Of a stretch of DNA of 37,677 bases, positions 1 to 7,754 are shown in pieces (within the stretch, counting starts at the first letter, position 1; each line of letters starts with the position of its first letter). Location of the stretch: assembly GCA_002454975.1 (NCBI GenBank), contig DKJZ01000020.1, positions 1 through 37,677 of the forward strand, in the 5' to 3' direction. A program made the position numbers and the translations under genes. The notes beneath the pieces were generated by a model. The model ran no database searches and had not been told where the DNA came from. It saw only the letters and a list, made by a program, of their open reading frames with translations. The DNA comes from Hylemonella sp. UBA6679. GTDB lineage: Bacteria > Pseudomonadota > Gammaproteobacteria > Burkholderiales > Burkholderiaceae_C.

Positions 1-1211
1 AGCTGGTTGTACTTGGCCATGCGGTCCGAGCGGCTCATGGAGCCGGTCTTGATTTGACCCGCGTTGGTGCCCACTGCGATGTCGGCGATGGTGGAATCTT
101 CGGTTTCGCCCGAGCGGTGAGAGATCACCGCGGTATAGCCCGCGCGCTTGGCCATCTCGATGGCGGCGAAGGTTTCGGTCAAGGTGCCGATTTGGTTGAT
201 CTTGATGAGGATGGAGTTGGCAATGTTTTTCTCAATGCCTTCTTTCAAAATCTTGGTGTTGGTCACGAACAAATCGTCACCCACCAATTGCACTTTTTTG
301 CCCAGGCGCTCGGTCAGAATTTTCCAGCCTTCCCAGTCGCCTTCGTGCATGCCGTCTTCGATGCTGATGATGGGGTACTTGTCGCACCAGCTCGCCAGCA
401 TGTCGGTCCACTCGGTGGCCGAGAGCACCAGGCCTTCGCCCTCGAGGTGGTACTTGCCGTCTTTGTAAAACTCGCTGGCCGCGCAGTCCAGGCCAATGGC
501 AATTTGTTCGCCAGCGGTGTAACCCGCTTGATCGATGGCTTCCAAAATCAGCTGAATGGCCGCTTCATGGCTGGGCAGGCTGGGGGCAAAGCCGCCTTCG
601 TCGCCCACGGTGGTGCTCATGCCTTTGGCGTCGATGATTTTCTTCAGCGCATGGAACACCTCGGCGCCGTAGCGCAGGGCTTCGCGGAAGTTGGGCGCAC
701 CAATGGGCAGAATCATGAACTCTTGCAAGTCCAAGCTGTTGTTGGCGTGCGCGCCGCCGTTGATCACGTTCATCATGGGCACGGGCATTTGCATGCCACC
801 CATGCCACCAAAATAACGGTACAGGGGCAGGCCAGCTTCTTCAGCGGCGGCACGTGCCACAGCCATGGACACGGCCAACATGGCGTTGGCACCCAAGCGG
901 CTCTTGTTCTCGGTGCCGTCCAGGTCGATCATGGTTTTGTCCAAGAAGGCTTGCTCAGACGCATCCAGGCCCAACACGGCCTCAGAGATTTCGGTGTTGA
1001 TGTGCTCCACAGCCTTGAGCACGCCTTTGCCCAGGTAGCGGTTTTTGTCGCCGTCGCGCAGCTCAATGGCTTCGCGCGAGCCGGTGGACGCGCCCGAGGG
1101 CACGGCCGCACGGCCCATCACGCCCGATTCCAGCAACACATCGCATTCCACCGTGGGGTTGCCACGGGAATCCAGCACTTCGCGGCCGACGATATCAACA
1201 ATTGCACTCAT
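1..1211 (-). CDS. eno: Enolase, 3' end cut by the window edge
   Basis: Converts 2-phosphoglycerate to phosphoenolpyruvate in cytoplasmic glycolysis. Reading leftward from ATG 1209-1211, the protein begins MSAIVDIVGREVLDSRGNPT and carries the N-terminal loop SGASTGSREAIELRDGD. Near the left edge it carries the family's C-terminal stretch SHRSGETEDSTIADIA and then SGSMSRSDRMAKYNQL-like sequence (here TGSMSRSDRMAKYNQL). About 403 codons are visible; enolases are about 430 residues, so roughly 25 C-terminal residues lie outside the window. A ribosome site AAAGGAA sits just upstream of the start. It follows kdsA by 15 bp on the same strand, so it is the third gene of a pyrG-kdsA-eno operon, an order common in proteobacteria. 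Confidence 0.97.
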   Translation of the reverse strand, partial: MSAIVDIVGREVLDSRGNPTVECDVLLESGVMGRAAVPSGASTGSREAIELRDGDKNRYLGKGVLKAVEHINTEISEAVLGLDASEQAFLDKTMIDLDGTENKSRLGANAMLAVSMAVARAAAEEAGLPLYRYFGGMGGMQMPVPMMNVINGGAHANNSLDLQEFMILPIGAPNFREALRYGAEVFHALKKIIDAKGMSTTVGDEGGFAPSLPSHEAAIQLILEAIDQAGYTAGEQIAIGLDCAASEFYKDGKYHLEGEGLVLSATEWTDMLASWCDKYPIISIEDGMHEGDWEGWKILTERLGKKVQLVGDDLFVTNTKILKEGIEKNIANSILIKINQIGTLTETFAAIEMAKRAGYTAVISHRSGETEDSTIADIAVGTNAGQIKTGSMSRSDRMAKYNQ

Positions 1212-1226
1212 CACTTTTCCTTTGTT

Positions 1227-2081
1227 TCAAACGAATTGGTTTTCCAGCAGGGGCTGGTGTTTGGTCACGTTGTCCAGCGCCACCAGGGTTTCGAGCAGGG
1301 CCTTCATGTGTTTGAGGGGCACGGCATTGGGCCCGTCACTCATGGCTTTGGCGGGGTCGGGGTGGGTTTCCATGAAGAGCCCACTCACACCCACCGCCAC
1401 CGCAGCACGCGCCAGCACCGGCACAAATTCACGCTGCCCGCCGCTGCTGGTGCCTTGCCCACCCGGCAGTTGCACCGAGTGGGTGGCATCGAACACCACC
1501 GGCGCAGCAGTCTCGCGCATGATGGCCAGCGAGCGCATGTCGCTCACCAGGTTGTTGTAGCCAAAGCTCACACCGCGTTCGCAGGCCATGAAGTTGTCGT
1601 CGTTCAAGCCCGCTTCGCGCGCGGCAGCACGGGCTTTGTCGATCACGTTTTTCATGTCGCCCGGCGCCAAGAACTGGCCTTTTTTGATGTTCACCGGCTT
1701 GCCGCTTTGGGCAACTGCCCGGATGAAATCGGTCTGGCGGCACAAAAAAGCGGGGGTTTGTAGCACATCGACCACGCTGGCCACATCGGCAATTTGCGCT
1801 TCGCTGTGCACATCGGTGAGCACCGGCACGCCCAGTTCACGTTTGACCTTGGCCAAGATGTCCAAGCCCTTGTCTAAGCCTGGGCCGCGAAAGCTCGTGC
1901 CTGATGAGCGGTTGGCTTTGTCAAAGCTGCTCTTGAAAATGAAGGGGATGCCCAGGCTTGAGGTGATCTCTTGGAGTTGCCCGGCCACATCCATCTGCAG
2001 TTGCTCAGACTCGATCACGCAAGGCCCGGCAATCAGGAAAAACCGGTGTTGCAGACCGACGTCAAAACCGCAGAGTTTCAT
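1227..2081 (-). CDS. kdsA: 3-deoxy-D-manno-octulosonate-8-phosphate synthase
   Basis: Condenses phosphoenolpyruvate with arabinose-5-phosphate to make KDO-8-phosphate for the lipopolysaccharide inner core. The protein is 284 residues, normal for the family. Visible signatures are FIFKSSFDKANRSS, the FRGPG loop, VLTDVH, CRQTDFI, KKGQFLAP and FDATHSVQLPGG. Near the N terminus it has AGPC (Cys21), where the E. coli enzyme has Asn (GGMNVLES). With His in DATHS and the Glu/Asp of ETHPDP and SDGPNA, this suggests the metal-dependent class of the enzyme; that is an inference from residue identity. The ATG overlaps the pyrG stop as ATGA, which indicates translational coupling. Confidence 0.97.
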   Translation of the reverse strand: MKLCGFDVGLQHRFFLIAGPCVIESEQLQMDVAGQLQEITSSLGIPFIFKSSFDKANRSSGTSFRGPGLDKGLDILAKVKRELGVPVLTDVHSEAQIADVASVVDVLQTPAFLCRQTDFIRAVAQSGKPVNIKKGQFLAPGDMKNVIDKARAAAREAGLNDDNFMACERGVSFGYNNLVSDMRSLAIMRETAAPVVFDATHSVQLPGGQGTSSGGQREFVPVLARAAVAVGVSGLFMETHPDPAKAMSDGPNAVPLKHMKALLETLVALDNVTKHQPLLENQFV

Positions 2082-3745
2082 GCCACAACTTTCAGGGATT
2101 TGCCTTGGGCCTGGTGGTCCAGTGCCGCCTTGATGAAGGCATTGAACAGCGGGTGGCCGTTCCAGGGGGTGGACTTGAACTCAGGGTGAAATTGCACACC
2201 GATGAACCAGGGGTGTACCTCAGCGGGCAACTCCACAATTTCGGTGAGCTGTTCGCGCTGCGTCAACGCGGAAATCACCAGGCCGGCTTTGCGCAGCTGG
2301 TCGAGGTAGTTCACATTGGCTTCAAAGCGGTGGCGGTGACGCTCGGTGACCACGTTGCCGTAAATCTTGTGCGCCAAGGTGCCAGGTTGCACGTCTGAAC
2401 TCTGTGCGCCCAAGCGCATGGTGCCACCCAGGTCGGAGTTTTCGTTGCGGGTTTTGATGGTGCCGTCCGCGTCTTTCCATTCGGTGATGAGCGCAATCAC
2501 TGGGTGTGGCGACTCGGGCTCGAACTCGGTGGAATTGGCGTCTTTCATGCCCGCCACATGGCGCGCAAATTCAATGGTGGCCACTTGCATGCCCAGGCAA
2601 ATGCCCAGGTAAGGCACTTTGTTTTCACGGGCGAATTTGGCGGTGGCAATCTTGCCTTCAATGCCGCGCTTGCCAAAGCCACCGGGCACCAAAATGGCGT
2701 CGTACTTGGCCAATCGGGGCAGGGCGTCGCCGTCGATGGTTTCGGAGTCCACGTGCTCGATTTTCACGCGCACATGGTTTTTCATGCCGGCGTGGCGCAG
2801 CGCTTCGTTGACCGATTTGTAGCTGTCGCTCAGGTCCACATATTTGCCCACCATGGCAATGGTGACTTCGCCTTGTGGGTGCTCGGTTTCAAACACCAGA
2901 TCATCCCAGCGTTTGAGGCTCGCTGGTGGGGTGTTCAAGCGCAGCTTGTCGCAGATCAGGCCATCGAGCCCTTGCTCGTGCAGCATGCGTGGCACTTTGT
3001 AGATGGTGTCCACGTCCCACATGGAGATCACACCCCACTCGGGCACGTTGGAGAACAGCGAGATTTTCGCGCGCTCGTCGTCAGGAATCGGGCGGTCTGC
3101 GCGGCACAGCAGGGCATCGGCCTGAATACCGATTTCGCGCAGCTTTTGTGCGGTGTGCTGGGTGGGCTTGGTTTTGAGTTCGCCGGCCGCAGCAATCCAG
3201 GGCACATAGCTCAGGTGCACAAAGGCCGAGTTGTTGGGGCCCAGCTTCAAGCTCAGCTGACGCACCGCCTCGAGGAAAGGCAACGATTCGATGTCACCCA
3301 CCGTGCCACCGATTTCCACAATCGCCACATCCACCGCCTGCGGGGTGTCAAAGCCAGCGCCGCGTTTGATGAACTCCTGGATTTCATTGGTCACGTGCGG
3401 GATGACCTGCACGGTCTTGCCCAGGTAGTCACCGCGGCGCTCTTTCTCGAGCACGCTTTTGTAAATTTGGCCGGTGGTGAAGTTGTTGGCCTTGCGCATG
3501 CGCGTTTCAATGAAACGCTCGTAGTGGCCCAGGTCGAGGTCGGTCTCGGCGCCGTCGTCGGTGACAAACACCTCGCCGTGCTGAAAGGGCGACATGGTGC
3601 CAGGGTCAACGTTGAGGTAGGGGTCTAGCTTGATGAGGGTGACTTTGAGGCCCCGCGATTCGAGGATCGCAGCTAAGGAGGCTGAGGCGATTCCCTTGCC
3701 CAGGGAAGACACCACACCGCCTGTGACGAAGACAAATTTGGTCAT
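2078..3745 (-). CDS. pyrG: CTP synthase (glutamine hydrolysing)
   Basis: Makes CTP from UTP, ATP and glutamine. The protein has 555 residues from ATG 3743-3745, with the canonical start MTKFVFVTGGVVSSLGKG; the open frame continues upstream but without homology. The N-terminal amidoligase domain (about 1-270) carries KLDPYLNVDPGTMSPFQHGE and GGTVGDIES. The C-terminal class I glutaminase domain carries GGFGKRG, the nucleophile loop YLGICLGMQ and a terminal HPEF. It is the first gene of the leftward pyrG-kdsA-eno operon and overlaps kdsA by 4 bp. No clear ribosome site precedes it. A perfect short palindrome lies 7 bp before the ATG. Confidence 0.97.
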   Translation of the reverse strand: MTKFVFVTGGVVSSLGKGIASASLAAILESRGLKVTLIKLDPYLNVDPGTMSPFQHGEVFVTDDGAETDLDLGHYERFIETRMRKANNFTTGQIYKSVLEKERRGDYLGKTVQVIPHVTNEIQEFIKRGAGFDTPQAVDVAIVEIGGTVGDIESLPFLEAVRQLSLKLGPNNSAFVHLSYVPWIAAAGELKTKPTQHTAQKLREIGIQADALLCRADRPIPDDERAKISLFSNVPEWGVISMWDVDTIYKVPRMLHEQGLDGLICDKLRLNTPPASLKRWDDLVFETEHPQGEVTIAMVGKYVDLSDSYKSVNEALRHAGMKNHVRVKIEHVDSETIDGDALPRLAKYDAILVPGGFGKRGIEGKIATAKFARENKVPYLGICLGMQVATIEFARHVAGMKDANSTEFEPESPHPVIALITEWKDADGTIKTRNENSDLGGTMRLGAQSSDVQPGTLAHKIYGNVVTERHRHRFEANVNYLDQLRKAGLVISALTQREQLTEIVELPAEVHPWFIGVQFHPEFKSTPWNGHPLFNAFIKAALDHQAQGKSLKVVA

Positions 3746-3751
3746 GTCAGG

Positions 3752-3766
3752 AGAGCTTGAAGCTCT
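3752..3766. promoter_or_regulatory. 15-bp perfect palindrome in the pyrG leader
   Basis: AGAGCTT-G-AAGCTCT is a perfect inverted repeat with one central base, 7 bp before the pyrG ATG and downstream of a pyrG -10 candidate. In pyrG mRNA it could form a 5-bp hairpin with a 5-nt loop; as DNA it could bind a dimeric protein. No function is established. Confidence 0.45.
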
Positions 3767-3784
3767 GGGAGGTGGGAATCCATG

Positions 3785-3790
3785 ATTATA
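3785..3790 (-). promoter_or_regulatory. Candidate -10 element for pyrG
   Basis: On the minus strand these bases read TATAAT, about 40 bp upstream of the pyrG ATG. No good -35 is visible at 16-18 bp. On the plus strand the same spot reads ATTATAAAG and could serve coaBC as well, which bears on the choice of the coaBC start. Confidence 0.45.
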
Positions 3791-3811
3791 AAGGTCTGCT
3801 ACATTGCGCCC

Positions 3812-5026
3812 ATGACAGAACTTGCCGGAAAACACATTGTTTTGGGTTTGAGCGGGGGCATTGCGGCTTACAAAGCGGCCGAGCTGTGCCGCGCCCTGGT
3901 CAAGCAAGGCGCCAGCGTGCAGGTGGTCATGACCGAGGCTGCCACCCAATTCATGACCCCGGTGACCCTGCAAGCCCTGAGTAACCGGCCGGTGGTCATG
4001 TCGCAGTGGGACGCGCGCGCGCCCAACAACATGGCCCACATCAATTTAAGCCGCGAGGCCGATGTGATTCTGGTGGCCCCGGCCAGCGCAGATTTCATGG
4101 CCAAGCTGCTGCACGGCCGAGCCGACGATTTGCTCAGCCTGATGTGCCTGGCACGCCCCCTAGACAAGGTGCCCTTGATCGTGGCCCCAGCCATGAACCG
4201 CGAGATGTGGCAACACCCGGCTACCCAGCGCAATGTGGCCCAGCTCCAAGCCGATGGCACCCATGTGCTGGCGGTGGGCAATGGCGACCAGGCCTGTGGC
4301 GAAACGGGTGACGGCCGCATGCTCGAGCCCGAGGAGATCTTGCTAGACCTGATCGCCTTTTTCACCCCGAAAACCCTCCAGGGTCAGCATTGGCTCATCA
4401 CCGCTGGGCCCACGTTTGAAGCCATCGACCCGGTGCGCGGCATCACCAATTTGTCCAGCGGCAAGATGGGCTTTGCCATTGCCCGCGCAGCGGCTGAAGC
4501 TGGCGCGCAAGTCACGCTGGTGGCCGGGCCAGTGCATCTGCCCACCCCGCGCGGTGTGCAGCGTGTGGATGTGGTTTCGGCACAAAACATGCACCTGGCC
4601 GTTATGAATGCTGCTGATGCAGCTACTGTTTTTGTAGCAACAGCCGCCGTGGCCGATTGGCGGCCTGCTTCGGCTGCGGAGCAAAAACTCAAAAAAGACG
4701 GCTCTGGCCAGGTGCCAGCCCTGAGCTTTGTGGAGAACCCCGACATATTGGCGGGCGTGGCCCAAAGCGCGCGTGCCCAAAGTGGTGCCTTGTACTGCGT
4801 GGGCTTTGCCGCCGAGAGCCACGACCTGCTGGCCCATGCCAAAGCCAAGCGCGAGCGCAAGGGCGTGCCGCTGTTGGTGGGCAACATCGGCCCGGCGACT
4901 TTCGGCCAAGACGACAACGCCTTGCTGCTGGTGGACGCAAGTGGCACCCAAGAATTACCCCGTAACAGCAAACGCGCGTTGGCCCAACAGCTGGTGGCCG
5001 AAGTGGCGCAGCGTTTGAAAGCCTGA
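3812..5026 (+). CDS. coaBC: Bifunctional phosphopantothenoylcysteine decarboxylase / phosphopantothenate-cysteine ligase
   Basis: Catalyses two consecutive steps from 4'-phosphopantothenate toward coenzyme A. The protein is 404 residues. The N-terminal flavoprotein half (CoaC) shows VLGLSGGIAAYKAAEL, the PAS/ADF segment and APAMNREMW. The C-terminal half (CoaB) shows ITAGPTFEAIDPVRGITN, SSGKMG and AAVADWRP. I chose ATG 3812 because family members start just before this L-A-G-K stretch. An in-frame ATG at 3782 has a perfect GGAGGTG 7 bp upstream, but it overlaps the TATAAT/ATTATA promoter element, so the longer MIIKVCYIAP form remains an open alternative. It diverges from pyrG and is followed 2 bp later by dut. 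Confidence 0.95.
   Translation: MTELAGKHIVLGLSGGIAAYKAAELCRALVKQGASVQVVMTEAATQFMTPVTLQALSNRPVVMSQWDARAPNNMAHINLSREADVILVAPASADFMAKLLHGRADDLLSLMCLARPLDKVPLIVAPAMNREMWQHPATQRNVAQLQADGTHVLAVGNGDQACGETGDGRMLEPEEILLDLIAFFTPKTLQGQHWLITAGPTFEAIDPVRGITNLSSGKMGFAIARAAAEAGAQVTLVAGPVHLPTPRGVQRVDVVSAQNMHLAVMNAADAATVFVATAAVADWRPASAAEQKLKKDGSGQVPALSFVENPDILAGVAQSARAQSGALYCVGFAAESHDLLAHAKAKRERKGVPLLVGNIGPATFGQDDNALLLVDASGTQELPRNSKRALAQQLVAEVAQRLKA
4622..4638. repeat. Short GCTAC-N7-GTAGC palindrome inside coaBC
   Basis: GCTAC TGTTTTT GTAGC lies in frame in the CoaB half, encoding part of AATVFVATAA just before the conserved AAVADWRP. It resembles the other GCTA...TAGC elements in the window. The protein length here looks normal, so it may be coincidental. 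Confidence 0.35.
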
Positions 5027-5028
5027 CC

Positions 5029-5475
5029 ATGAAGATCGACGTCAAAATTCTCGACCCTCGGCTGCAGTCGCAGCTGCCCACTTACGCCACACCAGGCAGT
5101 GCTGGCTTGGACTTGCGTGCTTGCCTGAACGAGCCACTGACCTTGCAGCCCAATGCCTGGCAGCTCATTCCCACGGGCATGGCCATGTACCTCAAAGACC
5201 CGAACTACGCCGCGCTCATCCTGCCGCGCTCGGGGCTGGGGCACAAGCACGGCATTGTGCTGGGCAATTTGGTGGGTTTGATCGACAGCGACTACCAAGG
5301 GCAGCTGATGGTCAGCGCCTGGAACCGCTCCAGCACCGCCTTCACCATTGAGCCCATGGAGCGCATCGCGCAGCTGATGATCGTGCCGGTGGTTCAGGCC
5401 GAGTTCAATGTGGTGAGCGAATTTCCCGCCAGCGAACGCGGCGAGGGTGGTTACGGCAGCACAGGCAAAGCCTGA
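5029..5475 (+). CDS. dut: Deoxyuridine 5'-triphosphate nucleotidohydrolase (dUTPase)
   Basis: Hydrolyses dUTP to dUMP and pyrophosphate, keeping uracil out of DNA and supplying dUMP for thymidylate synthesis. The 148-residue protein matches homotrimeric dUTPases. All five motifs are visible in order: PGSAGLDLRA, PRSGLGHK, GLIDSDYQGQL with VSAWN, ERIAQLMIVPV, and the C-terminal RGEGGYGSTG lid. The ATG lies 2 bp after the coaBC stop, so the two are almost certainly co-transcribed, an order shared with many proteobacteria. Confidence 0.97.
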   Translation: MKIDVKILDPRLQSQLPTYATPGSAGLDLRACLNEPLTLQPNAWQLIPTGMAMYLKDPNYAALILPRSGLGHKHGIVLGNLVGLIDSDYQGQLMVSAWNRSSTAFTIEPMERIAQLMIVPVVQAEFNVVSEFPASERGEGGYGSTGKA

Positions 5476-5508
5476 ACCCGGCCTAGTTTTGCAGCGCTGG
5501 CGCGAGCC

Positions 5509-6042
5509 TTAATGGAGCTGGTCGTTGCCAGGTGCTTGGGTGTGCACCGGCTGAATTTTGAAAAAGCCGGTGCCTGCTGAGCCTCGGCCTATTTCTTCTT
5601 CGGTGGCTTCGCGCACGGCTTCCACCTTGAGGGTCAAACGCAAGGCAATGCCTGCCAGGGGGTGGTTGCCGTCGAGCACCACATGGTCAGGGTAAATCTC
5701 GGCCACGGTGTAGAGCAAGTATTTGGGTGCATCGGGGTTGCAACCCGCAGGCAGGGCCGAGCCTTCGATGCTCATGCCTTCTTCCAAGCCTTCGCCAAAC
5801 AGCGATTTGGCCTCTAGAAAAAGCAGCTGGTCGTTGAAGTCGCCAAAAGCTTCTTCGGGTTCAATTTGCAGTTGCACCCGCGCGCCCACCGTGTGGCCTT
5901 GCAAGACCTGCTCGATTTTTTGAAACAGATCGTCGCCACCAATCAAAAACTCGACCGGCTCGTCCAGCACATCGAGCGTCTCGCCCAGGGTGTCTTCCAT
6001 GACCCAGGTCAGGGCCACCACGCATTGTTCATTGATTTCCAT
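5509..6042 (-). CDS. FKBP-type peptidyl-prolyl isomerase, SlyD-like
   Basis: A cytoplasmic proline isomerase/chaperone of the SlyD family. From ATG 6040-6042 it is 177 residues, starting MEINEQCVVALTW; an upstream in-frame ATG at 6069 adds nine unsupported residues. The FKBP half carries EPVEFLIGGDDLF, then the insert-in-flap chaperone segment (about residues 65-125), then LDGNHPLAG and VREATEEEIGRG, typical of SlyD. The C terminus lacks the His/Cys-rich metal-binding tail of E. coli SlyD. A TGCGACAAT stretch on this strand (6049-6057) would start transcription almost at the ATG, so the mRNA may be nearly leaderless. Convergent with dut, divergent from the next gene. Confidence 0.92.
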   Translation of the reverse strand: MEINEQCVVALTWVMEDTLGETLDVLDEPVEFLIGGDDLFQKIEQVLQGHTVGARVQLQIEPEEAFGDFNDQLLFLEAKSLFGEGLEEGMSIEGSALPAGCNPDAPKYLLYTVAEIYPDHVVLDGNHPLAGIALRLTLKVEAVREATEEEIGRGSAGTGFFKIQPVHTQAPGNDQLH

Positions 6043-6095
6043 AGGAGAATTGTCGCAGTTTGTGGCCACGCTGTTGTTGGCTTAGAAAGAACTTG

Positions 6096-7280
6096 ATGGA
6101 CATCACGCAAGCGCTGCCCCTGCTCGGCGGCATTTCTCCCGAGCGTTTCATGAAGCAGTACTGGCAAAAAAAGCCGCTGCTCATCCGCCAGGCCATCCCT
6201 GGCATGCAGCCTCTGTTGGAGCGCGCTGCGCTCTTTGATTTGGCTGCCAGCGAAGACGTGGCGTCGCGTTTGATTGAGCAAGTGGGTAGCCCTCAGCACA
6301 AAACCACACCAACCTCTAAAACCTCAGGGTGGCGCATGCGCCACGGCCCCTTTGAAAGACGCGCCTTGCCCGCCCTGAAAAAAACCGGCTGGACCTTGCT
6401 GGTGCAAGGGGTGAATGTGCACCACCAGGCCTTGCACGCGCTCATGCAGCAGTTTCGTTTTGTGCCCGATGCGCGGCTTGACGATGTGATGATCAGCTAC
6501 GCCAGCGACGGCGGCGGCGTGGGGCCCCACTTTGACAGCTACGACGTGTTTTTGCTGCAAGCCCAGGGGCAGCGCCGCTGGCAGATCAGCGCGCAAAAAG
6601 ACCTGACCTTGCAGGAGGGCGCGCCACTCAAAATACTTGCAGATTTCAAGCCTGAACAAACGTGGGTGCTCGAGCCTGGCGACATGCTTTACCTGCCGCC
6701 GCGTTACGCCCACGATGGTGTGGCCGTGGGCGGCGACTGCATGACGTATTCGGTGGGTTTTCGTGCGCCCAAGCAGGCCGAGTTGGGGCAGGAGCTGTTG
6801 CAGCGGCTGGCTGAAGATTTGCAAGACGATGCCCGTGAGGTGCTCTACCAAGACAAGCACCAAGCGGCTGTGAGCCAACCTGCTTGCATGCCCGAGGGTT
6901 TGCAGGACTTTGCGCGCCAGGCCTTGGCGCGCGCGATGCAAGACCCGCATGCCATTGCGCGCTTGTTGGGCGAGTACCTCACCGAGCCCAAGGCCCAGGT
7001 TTGGTTTGAGGAAGCGCTCGAGCCTGTCGATTTGGATGAGCAAGCCAAAAGCGAGGGGGTTCAGCTCGACAGGCGCACCCGCATGCTCTACGACGAGCGG
7101 CATGTCTTCATCAACGGTGAAAGCTACCTGGCTTCGGGGCGCGATGCCCAACTCATGCGTCAACTCGCTGATGAAGGCGCTTTATCGGCCCGCGCCTGGC
7201 AGCGCGCCAGTCCCGGGGCCAAAGCCCTCATGCAAGACTGGTGCGACAGCGGTTGGCTCTGTGTGGGCGGGGGAAACTGA
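6096..7280 (+). CDS. JmjC/cupin ribosomal protein hydroxylase (RoxA/YcfD-like)
   Basis: Probably a 2-oxoglutarate- and Fe(II)-dependent oxygenase that hydroxylates an arginine of ribosomal protein L16, as E. coli RoxA (YcfD) does. The 394-residue protein starts MDITQALPLLGGISPERF and has KKPLLIRQAIPG in the N-terminal part. The iron triad is visible: His145 and Asp147 in GGGVGPHFDSYDVF, and His206 in YLPPRYAHDG. A C-terminal winged-helix dimerisation region follows. I chose ATG 6096 because the upstream codons from 6060 resemble nothing. It diverges from the SlyD-like gene across about 50 bp. Confidence 0.9.
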   Translation: MDITQALPLLGGISPERFMKQYWQKKPLLIRQAIPGMQPLLERAALFDLAASEDVASRLIEQVGSPQHKTTPTSKTSGWRMRHGPFERRALPALKKTGWTLLVQGVNVHHQALHALMQQFRFVPDARLDDVMISYASDGGGVGPHFDSYDVFLLQAQGQRRWQISAQKDLTLQEGAPLKILADFKPEQTWVLEPGDMLYLPPRYAHDGVAVGGDCMTYSVGFRAPKQAELGQELLQRLAEDLQDDAREVLYQDKHQAAVSQPACMPEGLQDFARQALARAMQDPHAIARLLGEYLTEPKAQVWFEEALEPVDLDEQAKSEGVQLDRRTRMLYDERHVFINGESYLASGRDAQLMRQLADEGALSARAWQRASPGAKALMQDWCDSGWLCVGGGN

Positions 7281-7339
7281 GCAACAGCGCCATGCGCGTT
7301 TGTGGTGCATCAACCTTACCCTTGAGGACTTACCCTACT

Positions 7340-7369
7340 GAGACAAACCCTAATGGGAACCTCTATAAT
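7340..7369 (+). promoter_or_regulatory. Sigma-70 promoter of the small lipoprotein gene
   Basis: A perfect -10 TATAAT at 7364-7369 lies 18 bp downstream of GAGACA (7340-7345), which matches four of six -35 bases. The inferred start near 7376 would give a leader of about 80 bases before the ATG at 7459. It is the clearest promoter in the window. Confidence 0.7.
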
Positions 7370-7458
7370 TGCGTGCTAAGCACCACGGGCTGTTCGCTTG
7401 TGCTGCCGAGTTGCCGATACGTCGGCAAATATTGTTTAACTCCAACAGGTTTTCTCAC

Positions 7459-7695
7459 ATGAACAAATCACTCGTTTTGGCAGCTCTGATCGCTGCTGCT
7501 GCCTTGGCTGCTTGCGGTAAAAAAGAAGAGCCGGCTCCTGCTCCCGCACCAGCTCCTGCTGCAGCCCCCGCGCCTGCTGCTGAGGCTCCTGCTGCCGCTC
7601 CCGCTGCTGCACCCGCTGACGCTGCCAAGCCTGCTGACGCTGCTGCTCCTGCCGCCGCACCTGCTGCTGCTCCTGCAGCTGACGCTAAGAAGTAA
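7459..7695 (+). CDS. Small Ala/Pro-rich lipoprotein
   Basis: A 78-residue protein of unknown function. The N terminus is a lipoprotein signal peptide with lipobox LAAC (Cys19) after MNKSLVLAALIAAAA. The mature part begins CGKKEEPAPAPAP and is almost wholly Ala and Pro with scattered Asp, Glu and Lys, ending DAKK, so it is predicted to be unstructured and membrane-anchored through lipid. The strong upstream promoter and clean terminator make a monocistronic, well expressed gene likely. Upstream in-frame ATG-like codons give a 108-residue version, but the lipobox fixes the start. No catalytic motif is present; a spacer or envelope role is only a guess. Confidence 0.85.
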   Translation: MNKSLVLAALIAAAALAACGKKEEPAPAPAPAPAAAPAPAAEAPAAAPAAAPADAAKPADAAAPAAAPAAAPAADAKK

Positions 7696-7710
7696 TTCTT
7701 CAGCGCAAGC

Positions 7711-7739
7711 AAAAAAGCCACCGCGAGGTGGCTTTTTTT
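7711..7739. terminator. Bidirectional intrinsic terminator
   Basis: AAGCCACC-GCGA-GGTGGCTT forms a perfect 8-bp stem with a GCGA tetraloop, with an A-run before it and a T-run after it. It works in both directions: it ends the lipoprotein transcript on the plus strand and the glyA-to-bamC block on the minus strand. Confidence 0.92.
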
Positions 7740-7754
7740 ATGCCTGCGTTCGGT

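Noticed and set aside
54..1763. Long plus-strand open frame (569 codons) across eno and kdsA
   Set aside because: It is antisense to two clear genes, is His/Gly/Val-rich as expected of a shadow of GC-rich codons, and resembles no protein.
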